Of a DNA stretch of 64,000 bases, positions 21,801 through 33,100 are shown piece after piece (the stretch's first letter is position 1; every line of letters begins with the position of its first letter). Made by a program: the position numbers and the translations under genes. The stretch is taken from assembly GCA_003260075.1 (NCBI GenBank), contig QLIY01000021.1:190839-254838 (forward strand), in the 5' to 3' direction. Below the pieces are notes generated by a model. It ran no database searches, was not told the origin of the DNA, and worked only from the letters and a program-made list of their open reading frames with translations. This DNA is from Phallusia mammillata (lineage: Eukaryota > Chordata > Ascidiacea > Phlebobranchia > Ascidiidae).

Positions 21801-23279
21801 GTAAAATTACGTAACATTGCTCTTTATATATGTAGGAAATGACTTTGTGTAGTTGGAGCAAAATACAATGGCCATAAATGTCTACGTTTTCAGGATTCTA
21901 TAAAGAAGTTGCTTTTTTCTTTGTTCCGTGTCTTATATGTTTCCGTATTCCTGTACTATTCGCCAATATATTGTCCTTGCTTTGGAGTGTGGAAAAATCT
22001 ACTAACTTCTACATTTCTAGGCTACGGCATACAAAAACTTCCCTTTTTCTTCATAACTTGTCACTTCAAGAAATGTGACTACTTTTCAAATGCAGAAAGT
22101 TTGAATTCATCCATTTTTTTTAATACGGCATTATTTTATGCTAGACTTTTAGAACCAGTGCACATTCAAGAGCACGAAGGTCTGAAGAATCAACGCATAA
22201 ATATTAACCTTTACCTACAAAACGTGTGAACTAAATCTACAAATACAAACCATGCTTTCTGACAAGCTCTACAGTCTACACGGAACCAATGTTCAGCTTC
22301 CACTAATTGTGACAAGTGGGAGAGGATGGGATAATGGAGATTATTGAAGGGATAGAGACATCACTAATCGCTCTGACGCAATCAATCTCACGTCACAAAA
22401 TCCGACACGCTTTATTGCACACAACCGATTGTAGCATCTGTCCACAGCTTTTGCGGTCAATTTGATAGATAATTGTTTTTAAGTTGGCAAAAGTACAACG
22501 TTGCGACAAGGTTTAAGATTTAATGTTTTTTCATGTAAAAGCGTTTTATCGTGTTTATTTATTAGGCTTGATTTGTCACAGACAATTACAACTAAGTGAA
22601 AACAATATTGCTAGTTTCTACTGCTCTACGCAATTTGATCAGCAAAATTATGCAATATCCCGTAAGACCTATACTACAACCAAATTCCAGTCAGAAACAC
22701 ATACTTTGCTTGCTAAGGACAAAAACAACAATGTTTTAGGTGGGACCCAGAAAAAATGCATTATAAAGTTCATTTGACCAAACTGTCACAGTTGCCCGCA
22801 CAAAACCAATTCTAGAACACTCCACTGTCATGTCACAATTGCTCGTTTAAAAAATCGAAAGACCACCTACTAGCGACTTTTAGCTTCAACGAAAAGACGC
22901 CAGAAAACACTTAAGTGCGATTATCATGAGCCTTCCGTTGGTCTCATCAACACTTCGCACAATAGGGACGGGCCATTGGTTTTCTTGGGTCGATATTTTG
23001 CTTTCTTAACGGTCACTATTGGCTATTGTGCAACGCTGGACTATAGAATACAATTTCAAGCCGTAGACGATATAAAAATGTAAAGATTTATTTCTTCTGG
23101 TATAAATACAATTGGTCAATGATTATATCACAAGTTCAATTAATCGCAAATAATTCAGTTGTAATATTAGATTCTGATTGTACTAAAATGCAATTTTCCA
23201 TTTAGAATTTTGCAAGGTAACTTATGATTTGGAAAGTTTTGGTATATATTCATGTTTAAGTTACGTAACATATAGGTCG
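18851..23279. other. Largely non-coding stretch, no gene supported
   Basis: I read both strands here and found no exon chain with consistent phases. Several frames of 60-110 codons exist but lack recognisable motifs. It could be intergenic or the 5' part of the minus-strand gene (promoter and first exons). Confidence 0.35.
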
Positions 23280-23516
23280 ATGGCCAGAATTGGTAGGAAA
23301 AGCGCACTTAAAACGCATTGGAATAATGTTTTTTCCAACAAAAGCGAAGGGAAGAAACCATTTAATGACCAAGCTGTTCTAGAAATATCTAAAATTGTCA
23401 ACCTATATAAATCTCTTGGTCTATTAAATACACCGTTAAAAGCCAACAGTAGCAAAAAACAAAATCGTAAATGTACCCTACCCTTTCTCATAGATTCAAA
23501 CCGTTTGGGCCGCTAA
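23280..23516 (+). CDS. Possible small basic single-exon ORF (78 aa)
   Basis: The ATG at 23280 sits in a good context (GTCGATGG). The frame runs to TAA at 23516 and encodes a basic peptide beginning MARIGRKSALKTHWNNVF, with a possible helix (QAVLEISKIVNLYKSLG) and ending DSNRLGR. Codon use looks more protein-like than neighbouring frames. I do not recognise it, and see no clear promoter or polyadenylation signal, so it may be a chance ORF or an exon of a longer gene. Confidence 0.3.
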   Translation: MARIGRKSALKTHWNNVFSNKSEGKKPFNDQAVLEISKIVNLYKSLGLLNTPLKANSSKKQNRKCTLPFLIDSNRLGR

Positions 23517-25363
23517 AATCGACCGATTTGGCTGTTACAACCCGTAAGCACCATATGCCAGAAAATATTGACAGTTTAATAGCCTTTTAAGCCGTCGAAA
23601 AACAAGTGTCTAGTTTCACTGACAAAAACACGAAAAAGCTTCATAAAACACACTGTTAACCTCTTCACAACTGCATGGCAAGCACTGCCTTGAATAATTG
23701 ATTTCGTTTGCACTGCGCGCACCGTCTGTCCATTCTGCTGCTCCAATTTAGTTTCAGGCGAATTACGTTTCGATAATCGTTGACGCGTACTTGGCAGAAA
23801 CACCTGCTGTCATGGACTGACTTAAACCTCTTTCTTGTCTGTACAACTCTGAACTAAATTACCTTTGGTACTTGATTTTGATGACTTTTTGTAAAAAAAT
23901 GACTAGCTGTTTTTACAATGTTTGCTTAATATACGTTGGACAAACCTCCAAAACTTAACGAATAAGTTATCTCAACATTGCAAACATTGATATAAAACAT
24001 GGTTAACAGTTATTTTAATGGTTTGAAATTAGGGCATTTGTTTTCTTGTAGTTATTGTTAGCAAATCTATAAGGGCGACAAACGGAACTTTTCTACATTA
24101 GTTAGAAGTTGGGTGGTTTTGTTTGGCATCGCCCTAAATTTCCTCTGCATGTAAACATTTGGGCGTAATCCTCGGTTACCAATGATAAACATAATACATA
24201 TCCCCGGTACAGTTCAAGAGAGAAAGGTCACAACTTTTTGTAGGGAAATCTACATAGCTAGTTCCTCTACTTTGCAAATGCACTATACAAGTCAAACAAC
24301 AAAATAAAGAAAGCCTTTCTAAGTATTTGCAACCACACAGTTCATCACTTCTCAATGTTGGCACAAATGACTTACACCCGTGCCCACAAAGAGCGCAAAC
24401 CGTTAGGTCAGTTTTCAATCGATGAAAATCAAGGACATAAGCTGTTTCGGTAATTCTCAAAATTAATGCAATTATCGACCACGCTAGAACTCAAGGGGCC
24501 GAAAATTAGCAGTAATAGGCCACTGAGCACTCAATTATGTTGTAATGCTATTTTACACCTAAAATCCTCATGAAAGCTTTAAAGTTTAGTAGTAAGCTTT
24601 TTGTCTAACTGTCCTTTTTACTTGGTTTGGCTACTTAAATTGTCAAGATTACGCTGCAAACCATTTAACCTAATTGATTATTCCAAGGCAATACAATGTT
24701 AGAATGCTTTTTCACTTGGTCACAGAACAGCACATACACAACTAACTGCAAGAGAGAAGAACCAAAAGACCAGATTTTGATTTTATCGGCTGGCTCCAAA
24801 TGTATGATTCACAGACGTAAAAGTGGTCCCTTAGGAAATTGATGCGGTAAAATTGTCTACCAGACTTTATGACTAATTGAAATTTAAGCTTTTATGTGGC
24901 ATGTGCACAATTGTCGACTAAGCTAAGTTTTCGTGTACACTTTTATTGTCTTACAACTTTTGGACAAAATCGATAGGATGGCTAGGAGTTTCAAATCCAT
25001 ATATCATGTGGTACTATATGTACAAACAATACATCTTTAAAGGCCCTACATGACAATATGTTCTTAAGATGGACGTCTACTATTTTTTGTTGCAGAGAAA
25101 TGCCGTGTCATTGTTGTCAACTGACCAGCAAAAACTCCTTGGTCGTTGGTTGTGGCTTTATGACTTCAAACAATGGTTCATTGTAACTGACAACGCAAAC
25201 CTTGTTTGTGAAAAAAATGTCCACTTTGAAGCAGTCTTGGATATTGCATAGAACTTCTTGGCCAGTTAGACCTTGTAAGGTAGTTTTGATTTGCTTGTTA
25301 TTTAATCAAAAAGCAGAATTTAGTTGAAGTCTAGTCAAAAAGTTACAAACTGTAAAGAGAACT
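23517..25363. other. Non-coding, upstream of the 25.4-kb gene
   Basis: No supported exon. On the minus strand around 23600-23810 there is an exon-like stretch (SPETKLEQQNGQTVRAVQ) with a possible donor GTTAAC, but no partner exon was found. Confidence 0.35.
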
Positions 25364-28300
25364 ATGAGTGATGAAGAAGTCAATGATGAGAATACAACAG
25401 TTTTGTGTAGAGAAATCATTGAGGCTTTTGCACCGCACGCAAGAACTTCTCAGCCAAAGGTTCGTGTTTAAACTTTCGTCCTATAACTTTTCTTTCTAGA
25501 GTTTTTGCCTTTGGATTTTGGTAATTGCGCAGGACTTTGTATGTTGTTTTAATGTAGGACTGTATTTAAGGCAAAAACTACACAGTTTTAAATTGGGTTT
25601 GAACTTAATTCGTAACAGGATGACAGTTTTTCCGGATGGGATGTTTGTCCAGACTGGCATGATGATGAACTTGACTTGCAGTGCTCTACAAACAAGCCTT
25701 ATTCGTAAGCAATATATATTTAAATCACGAAATTTACCACTGGAAGTGTGTTTTGGTTTTAGTACCTTGCATCTCATGGAGGTAACACTAGCTGAGGCAA
25801 AATCACATACTTCTTTGGACCGACCAATTTCTGCGCAGGCTGCTCCTAAATCAAGAAAAAAGTTTATGAGCTCGAGCGCAAGTAATCTAACCATTCGAAA
25901 AAGCAAGTAAGCAACATAATTCCAGATAGAAATGGGCATAATGTAGTTTCAAATTAGTTAACCTAACAGTAAATCGTAAAACTTTTTTTCACAGAATACA
26001 AAAGTAATACTGCCCCGGTTATACAATATCTATCCGGTCTTAAAGTAAATGACGGTTAAAATTTTTACTGCCTGGTACACATAGTTTACTACACTTAATA
26101 TTTATATACTTAAGGAGTACGAGGTGTATTTCAACGTCCAACGGTCCCATGACTTCGCCGTACCGCATTTTTTGCAACGGTAGCTCAACAGCCCCTCCTA
26201 GTGGACGCTCTGGATACGGTAGCACCTACCCCAAGAGGCAGCACAGAGCAACATCGGACCCTTCTCTGCGTTATATCACTAAGTTTCCTATGTTGTTTCA
26301 TGGCATTAAAGATATTGCCTACGAGTTTAACCATTACCCCCAACACCATCAACACATAGAAGCGTACAGGTCAACGAAATTGTGCTAACTTTCGATAGAG
26401 GGCGTAAAGAACGACTTATTTAAATTTATGGTGGGACTAGGATAAGGTACTAAGTTCATAAGATGGTTTTATTGTTAATATTTTTACAAAACCTCACTCC
26501 AACCCTAATAGCCCTAACCGTGTGCATTTTCACACAATTTGCTTTTAAATATTTGCTAATGCTCTTTGCGCCATCCATCGGTATTCAGCAAACTTTGTGG
26601 GATGTGAGTTCTTATGTTATTAAAATTTCCACTTTTTAGATGCCTGAACAACAATCTGTATTACTGATTATGACTAGAGGCTAAACTAGCATATGTTTAT
26701 TGTCATTTTTGTGCTTTTGTTGATGGACTGTATTGTAATGAGGCTAGCTTTTCAAAGGGATTTAGTTTCACTAAATTGTTGGTGGATTTTAGGAATTCGT
26801 ACACCTATATTTTGATTCGAAATTTCCGGGATTTGAGAGCCACCGGTTTGGCTGGAACTAAGCTGCACGCTGCACTGAGATTCAACATGTGCAGCAACTC
26901 AGACAACAAGCACAATGTTGAAGGGTCATGTAGGGTAAGATGTGTTATTGATTTGTAGCAGTGTGTTTGCCTTTGCAAATCAACAAAAATATTTCAAAAA
27001 AGCATGCAGGAAAAAAGTTTGCCCGAATTTTTACTCTTAAATTTGTTTCAATGAAAAATCCAAATCAGTGCTTTGCAAACTTGGCGTTTTGTAAAATGAA
27101 AGAGTATGTGAGTCATACAATGCCTCCTTTCTCGTATGCCTTTATTTCGAACATAAAGATTGTAACAAAGTATTGTAAAGTAAATAAGCTATTGCTGCCT
27201 GGCAAAATGTATGAAGAAATATTGCTCAATTTATGATTCATTTATTATTTCTTCTAAAAACTGCTAAAAGAAAGCAATACTCGTTTATATCTACAGTATA
27301 TTGTAAAGTAGCTGCAAAAACGTTAAGTTTGGATGACCTGGGGGGGGGGGCAATACTCGTTTGTATATACAGTATATTGTAAAGTAGCTGCAAAAACGTT
27401 AAGTTTGGATGACCTGGTGCAAATTATTCAAGTGATTGTGTTATTCCCAGCATCGCGAACGTTGTCAACATACCAACCAGCCATCAAGCACACAGACCAC
27501 CCGTAAACCGACGGTCACCCCACCACCAGTAATTTACTACAGCGAAACATGCCCTACTGGCCCTGTAATTTACAGTCGTGGTGGTAGCGGAAAATCCAAT
27601 TCCAGCCGAGTGAGCGATTCCCTCATGACCACAGGTGACTTGTTTAGTTTATTTAACGTGTGGTTGCGTTACGATTAATAATATATTTGAATAACGACTA
27701 GCAACAACAAAGTAATTTACAGATTTTAGTCGGGTAAAAACACCACAAACGGTAATGAATTGTCACGAACAGGGGTCACCAACATTTTAGTAAAGCGGGC
27801 CGCATAACATCAAAAATTACAAAAGCAGCGCTGCCCCAAAACTGTGGCCTGCGAAGCGCTTTTAGAGGACTGTAGCAAGAACTTCCTACAATATTCACTA
27901 GAGTTGGATAGGGTCCAGGTTTTTTTTTAAGGTTTGGTTTGGGTGACCGCTAAGTAGTTTGGGGGGGGGGAAAAAAAACGCTGATAGGGTCAATTAGTAA
28001 AATTGTGTGAAATATTGAAGAGTCTCTTTAACTAGTCGGATTCGGCTCGCTGGTCGTATTTCGGTGACCCCTGGCCCTGATTATCCGATTTTTGTTTTGT
28101 TTACAGTCAACCCAACTTCGATTTGCAGCGGGTGCAGCGCTTTGCCAAAATCAACCATGGAAATGAATTCGATGATGGTGAAGTCAAGTCAACAGAGACC
28201 GTTCGGCGAACAAGAGTGTGGTTTTAAAGTGAGAAAAAATCTATTATCCTCGAAAGCTATGGTTTCTTAATCCCTAATCTGCGAACTCAAATAAATGCTT

Positions 28301-29931
28301 GAAAGGTTCTTGTGGGTCTGTGACTTGGGATTTGTAAGCTGGACAGAAATTAGAAGCCTCGAACACCAAGTACGAACCTGGACCTTGTCTGATAAAAGAT
28401 TAGTCCTAATTAGATTAGGCCCGAAAGCTTGGATACCAACGTAAAAATTTAGGCACAAATGTGTACAAGTGTTAAGCCTGACCCCAACCCAACGACCCTG
28501 CTACGACCAAATCAGGACCTACTGAAAGGGGGGGGGGGGAAAGCTTCGATACCAACGTAAAAATTTAGGCACAAATGTGTACAAGTGTTAAGCCCGACCC
28601 CAACCCAACGACCCTGCTACGACCAAATCAGGACCTACTGAAAGTTATGCTAGGTCAATAGTTTGACGCCGAAAAGTTTGAGAAACAAGTGTTTATGAAA
28701 CTGCAATTTTCTGAGAAAATAGAATTGAAATGACGTCATTTCGTAAGTCATGACGTCATCGAAAAAAAATTCTATCTTTAAATTGTAGAAAATTTTATAC
28801 CCAACAACTTTCCTTTAGAAACTTTTTGCCTATCTTAAATCGATTTTGCATAAAACCTTAAAGAGCAAGAGCATGTCAAAACATCAAGTTTCATCAAAAC
28901 AAATTCAACAGTTAAAGGTTTAACGATCGACTTGTCTTTTAGGGTCACAAGTCATTAGTGAAAAGTCCGAGACCATGGAAGCAGCCGGCCAGTGAGATGG
29001 TGCGAAGACGAAAGAACAGTTCAGCTTCTACCCCCGCTATGTCCATGGTGATCGGCTCAAGGTATGATCTTGTCTATCTGTCGAAAGCCATAATTGCTTC
29101 TTAAACTTCTAAGCCAACCACGAACCTTCCAACTTTACACACCAACATTTTTTTATGTCGCTTACGGTCACAACCCATGTTTTAGTATTTGTAGCCAAAG
29201 ATGGTAGCTTAAACGGGCTACTCAAAAAGGGCAATATACTAATATAACTTATAAAAAAAATTGACGGTTAGGGCTGTAGTAGGGTCAGGGTGAGGGCTTG
29301 TAACAACAATAACATTATAATTTAATCTCAGATACATGTAATACCAAGCGGGGTTTGGTAACAGAGCAAACGCATGTGAGAATATTAGCCCAAAAGGGTA
29401 TCAGAGAATAAATTATAATGTTATTGTTATTACAAACTCTCACCCTCATAGCCCTCACCGTAAAATAATAAAAAGTTTTACACATTTTACATTTGTGAAT
29501 TGCGTGGAATGTGTATTTTAGAGGAGCCCCTTTAAACCCTCTAAAACATGTCAATTTTATGTTTTAACCTGCCTCAAAACAAAACACTTGACCACAAATA
29601 AAATTGAAACTTTCCTCTTACAGCGCAGTTAGTAAACAAAGTACCGGTATCCGCAAGATGTCCCCACTGGGTCGAGTACCGGTGGCTGTGCGGAGGTCTT
29701 CCCCCTCAATTCGTGGCAAACGTGACCCATCGGGATCAACAGTCGAAGGGGGTATGATTGACGTCACTATGTTAATGATGACGTCAGTATGGTACTTATG
29801 ACGTCACATTGACCCTTAATTCTCTTATCGTTGCAGCGAAATATCTCTCGATCGCCATGGCAACCCATACTGTTACGTCACCGTACTATCGGACCAATGA
29901 TGACGTCGACGACACCGTGAGAATGTTGTGA
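25364..29931 (+). CDS. Complete 10-exon gene, 456-aa Ser-rich protein of unknown function
   Basis: Exons: 25364-25459, 25619-25704, 25763-25906, 26115-26369, 26793-26934, 27451-27634, 28107-28228, 28943-29061, 29624-29751, 29837-29931. All borders are AG/GT and the phases agree from ATG to TGA (total 1371 nt). The protein starts with an acidic head (MSDEEVNDENTTVLCREI), then a Trp/Asp-rich segment (SGWDVCPDWHDDELDLQ), a Ser/Thr/Pro-rich middle, a Tyr/His-rich part (YEFNHYPQHHQH), a Thr/Pro-rich part with PTVTPPPVIYY, and a basic Ser-rich C terminus (EMVRRRKNSSAS, VAVRRSSPSIRGK). No signal peptide or transmembrane segment is visible. It is probably intracellular and regulated by phosphorylation, but that is inference from composition. 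I do not recognise the family. Overlap repeats lie in introns 5 and 7 and an hAT-like element in intron 6. Confidence 0.75.
27285..27420. repeat. Direct repeat across a G spacer in an intron
   Basis: CAATACTCGTTTATAT through GTTTGGATGACCTGG at 27276-27340 recurs at 27351-27416 with two changes. The spacer is an 11-G stretch at 27340-27350, one G of which is native. Confidence 0.7.
27770..28073. mobile_element. hAT-like non-autonomous element in intron 6
   Basis: CAGGGGTCACCAAC at the left and GGTGACCCCTG at the right form inverted repeats. The inner sequence AAAGCGGGCCGCATAAC is typical of hAT-derived short elements. No matching 8-bp flanks are seen. Ten G at 27961-27970 interrupt it. Its right end lies 33 bases before exon 7 of the gene at 25364-29931. 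Confidence 0.6.
28410..28645. repeat. Direct repeat across a G spacer in an intron
   Basis: GAAAGCTTGGATACCAACGT through AGGACCTACTGAAAG at 28422-28527 recurs at 28540-28644, with CTTCGATACC for CTTGGATACC and a few other changes. Spacer at 28528-28539. Confidence 0.75.
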
Positions 29932-29945
29932 TGACGTCATTGGTG
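29756..29945. promoter_or_regulatory. Cluster of TGACGTCA (CRE/ATF-like) sites
   Basis: Five TGACGTCA or TGACGTCG motifs occur within about 190 bases: near 29759, 29777, 29797, 29900 and 29932. The first three lie in the 85-base last intron of the gene ending at 29931. Two more occur near 28731 and 28750. This palindrome is the binding site of CREB/ATF bZIP factors. The cluster could be an enhancer, but spacing and flanks (ATGATGACGTCA) also suggest local duplication. Confidence 0.4.
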
Positions 29946-30183
29946 GTGAAATGAGGTAAACCCAAGCCAAGAAGATTGCCGAAAGCCGTGTATAGGCCGT
30001 TTGAGGGCTATTTTGCTTTACTTGGTTTTCGCTTATTCATTTATTTTGCTCAAAACCAAATATATGCCATGTTGAAAGAAATGTACAAAAGTTGGCATAA
30101 TGAACCAAGGGAGACGAAACACTTTGATTTGCGAAGGAACATTGCGCGAAAATCTTTGTACAATACAATAACACCACTAAAGT

Positions 30184-33100
30184 TTAACTTTCCGCAGCAT
30201 TGCTACTAGTTGTACTTCTTCTACGGCGCCGACATTCTTCAATCTCTCGTTCTTTCTGAAAACAATATATAGCGCAAGTTTTAAGTATATAGCAAAAAAG
30301 GACATCGTCCGTAGCCTAATTCAACCTGGATTTGGCAACAATGACGCAGTTATGTTTCGGGAGTGCACTTGTCAAATTTTTACATGCACATTGCCGCTAT
30401 ACAAAAGGCCGAAGGGTTAGGTAATAGCCTTAACACTCTGTTTTTGTTATACGCAAGCACAAAACGAGTAAAAATACTTTTCTACAAGAATTCACCCGCA
30501 AGCTTTCGGGGTAGCCTATACATAAGTAATAACACGCTGGTCATGAATGCTTAATTGTTCCTTCAATAAACGTAGGGAGTCAATTTTATCTTGAAAATAT
30601 ATCGAGTGAAAAGTCTAGTCCAGACAACACAGAAGTACATCTTTACCTCAGCAATCTTTTGTCGGAGTATCTCGTTCTCTCGCTCTAGAAGAACTTCTTC
30701 GGCTTCAGAATTGACGTGGTTGCTCGACAACTTAGATGACCCCATAGTGAGAGGACGTTTCAGGCGTCTTGAAGAAGATGAAATCTCAAGACGGATGTTA
30801 CGCTTTACTTGGTGCCACTTAAAGACAAATAAAAGTGAAAATAGAGATTCTCATTATTTCCATGTTGAATTTCGAGATTTTTTTTACATAAAGTCCAGAA
30901 ACGTTTGTTATTTTATTACATTTGGTATAAACTACTTCGAACTTTCATGGTACGCCAGACCCATTGAAGGCGTAATACAGGATCAAGCAGGTCTTTCAAG
31001 CATTCCCATATGGCAAGACAAAGCTAAAAAATAATCTAGCCTGTAGTGAGATTCACACCCACGGCGGTAAGTCTTCCAGGAGTTTCGTTCTATCAACTGG
31101 TCTACACAGGCTCTGAGGTAAGCCGTAAGTTGAATCGCATGCACCAATGCCTGCCATGCTGCACATGTCAGCTTCGTAGTAGCGGACTGCCAGTTTGACC
31201 ATAGTTCAGTTAAGATAGCTAGTCTGCACGAACGCTTCAGGCTGATCCCAGTATTAAATTTATGTTCATCTAACTCATATTGAATTTTGCGCAGTTGTGA
31301 TCGTTGAGATCAACTTATGTAGTTTGCCTATTTTCTGCACTTACCTTGGGCACAAATATAATAACGTTACTTGCAAATGCACATGCTAGGATCGGAGCTG
31401 ACACGAACAGAAAGGAGATGTCAGGTTTTCCGGTTATAAGCAAGGTTACAGGGGCACAGAAAAAACACAGCATCTGTAACAAAGAATAAAATAAGACATG
31501 AGGTTTTGACGAGGTATTGATTAGTGATGTACCGAATCGGCGAAATTTCGATTCGGCCGAAACCGAATATTCGGCGGTTTTGCCGAATAAATTCGGCCGA
31601 ATCAAACGAATCATTTATGACGTCACGCGAAGTCGTANCGTATTTTTGAGACAACTTTAATTGACTTCGAATGAAAATTGTATGGCCGTGCCTTAAATTT
31701 TAGGGGGGGGGGTGATGTTTTTAGCGATTAAACAATGCTGCTGTATGGATACAATTGGGCAAAATCACACGCCAGGCCCATTGAAGACGTTAAACCGAAT
31801 CAGCTGATTGTTTTTTGTAAGTAAACCATGATCGCTATAGTCTGCGTGTAGAAGTAGACGCTTGAGGGCTAATTCCAGTGATGAATTTATGTTTATCTTG
31901 ACTGGTACATTTGGGCTTTTTATGTTTTTTCTATTCTAAATGGACGTTTTCAACAAAATTAAAGCTTAACTAGCATAAACTAGCATATCAACGATAAAAT
32001 AGTTTACCCGATATAAGCCTATCAATACTTCAGTTAAAAAAATTAAGGTATATAAGACTTATATATGTTATAAGTTCTAAGTTACTGTTTTAACAATACC
32101 GACATACATTCAATAGGTCATGTTTACATATGAACTGGAAACCATGAATCGCATTATTGACGTCATAATACTTACTGTGACGTTGTAAACTGCGATTGCA
32201 ACTTTTTTGTGATCACTGTTGCTATCAATCTTGCATCGACTTTCGTAAGCAAGGAAGGACCCAAGAAGAAGTTGTATTCCCTGTTAAGAAAGTAAAAGCC
32301 CGAACCGATTTTTTTGAAGTTTGAATTAAGTTTGAAAGTTTATTGAATAAACCGATATGTGAGACCAGCATCATAGTAAATAAAAAACAAGAAAAATATT
32401 TTAATGACAAATATAACGGACGAAATAGACGTAATATACGACATGCTTTATTATTTAGACGTTTTGGCAAATGCTCATGCCGTTACCAGTGATACGAGGG
32501 GCCACATCAGTTACACCCGTTATGATTTTAATAAATCATAGTACGCCAGGCCTGTTAAAGGTGTGCCTTGCCATATGGGAATGATTGGGAGACCAGCTGA
32601 TTCGGTACACGCCTTTAACAGGCCTGGCGTACTATGATCTATCGACATGTATGTCGTGACGCCTCAGGGCTGATCCCAGTATGAATATGTTTATCTCAGT
32701 TGATTTTAATGAAACAAAAAAATTGTTTTATGACTTGAACACTAATCCGAGACCAGATTAAAAATTCGGCCCTTTTTTGTATTTACCGTAAAAACGGGGA
32801 CAACAATATCAGACTGTTTTAAAGCATCTTCCAAAAACAATCTTGAATGAATTGTTTCGAGTAAGAAGAATTTGAAGCAACATGCGACAGGATAAGAAAA
32901 AGCAAGAAGAAAATTGGTCCCCACCAGATTGGAGCGTTGCTACAATTTGCCTAATTAAAATTGCTAGTTTGGCGCAATTAAATACGCGCCACGCTTTAAA
33001 TCATCTAAGTACACTTTCAAATTCTTTTTCAAGTTATAATTAGCGATAAAAAAGTGACATCAATTGCCTTTTCACGTTCTAGCAATTCACGGTCTGTGTA

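Noticed and set aside
32742-32924. Minus-strand frame in the GABBR1 interval as a possible extra receptor exon
   Set aside because: It lies in the duplicated upstream region of the nested genes, is not conserved in the other copy, and the receptor exons on either side already join in phase.
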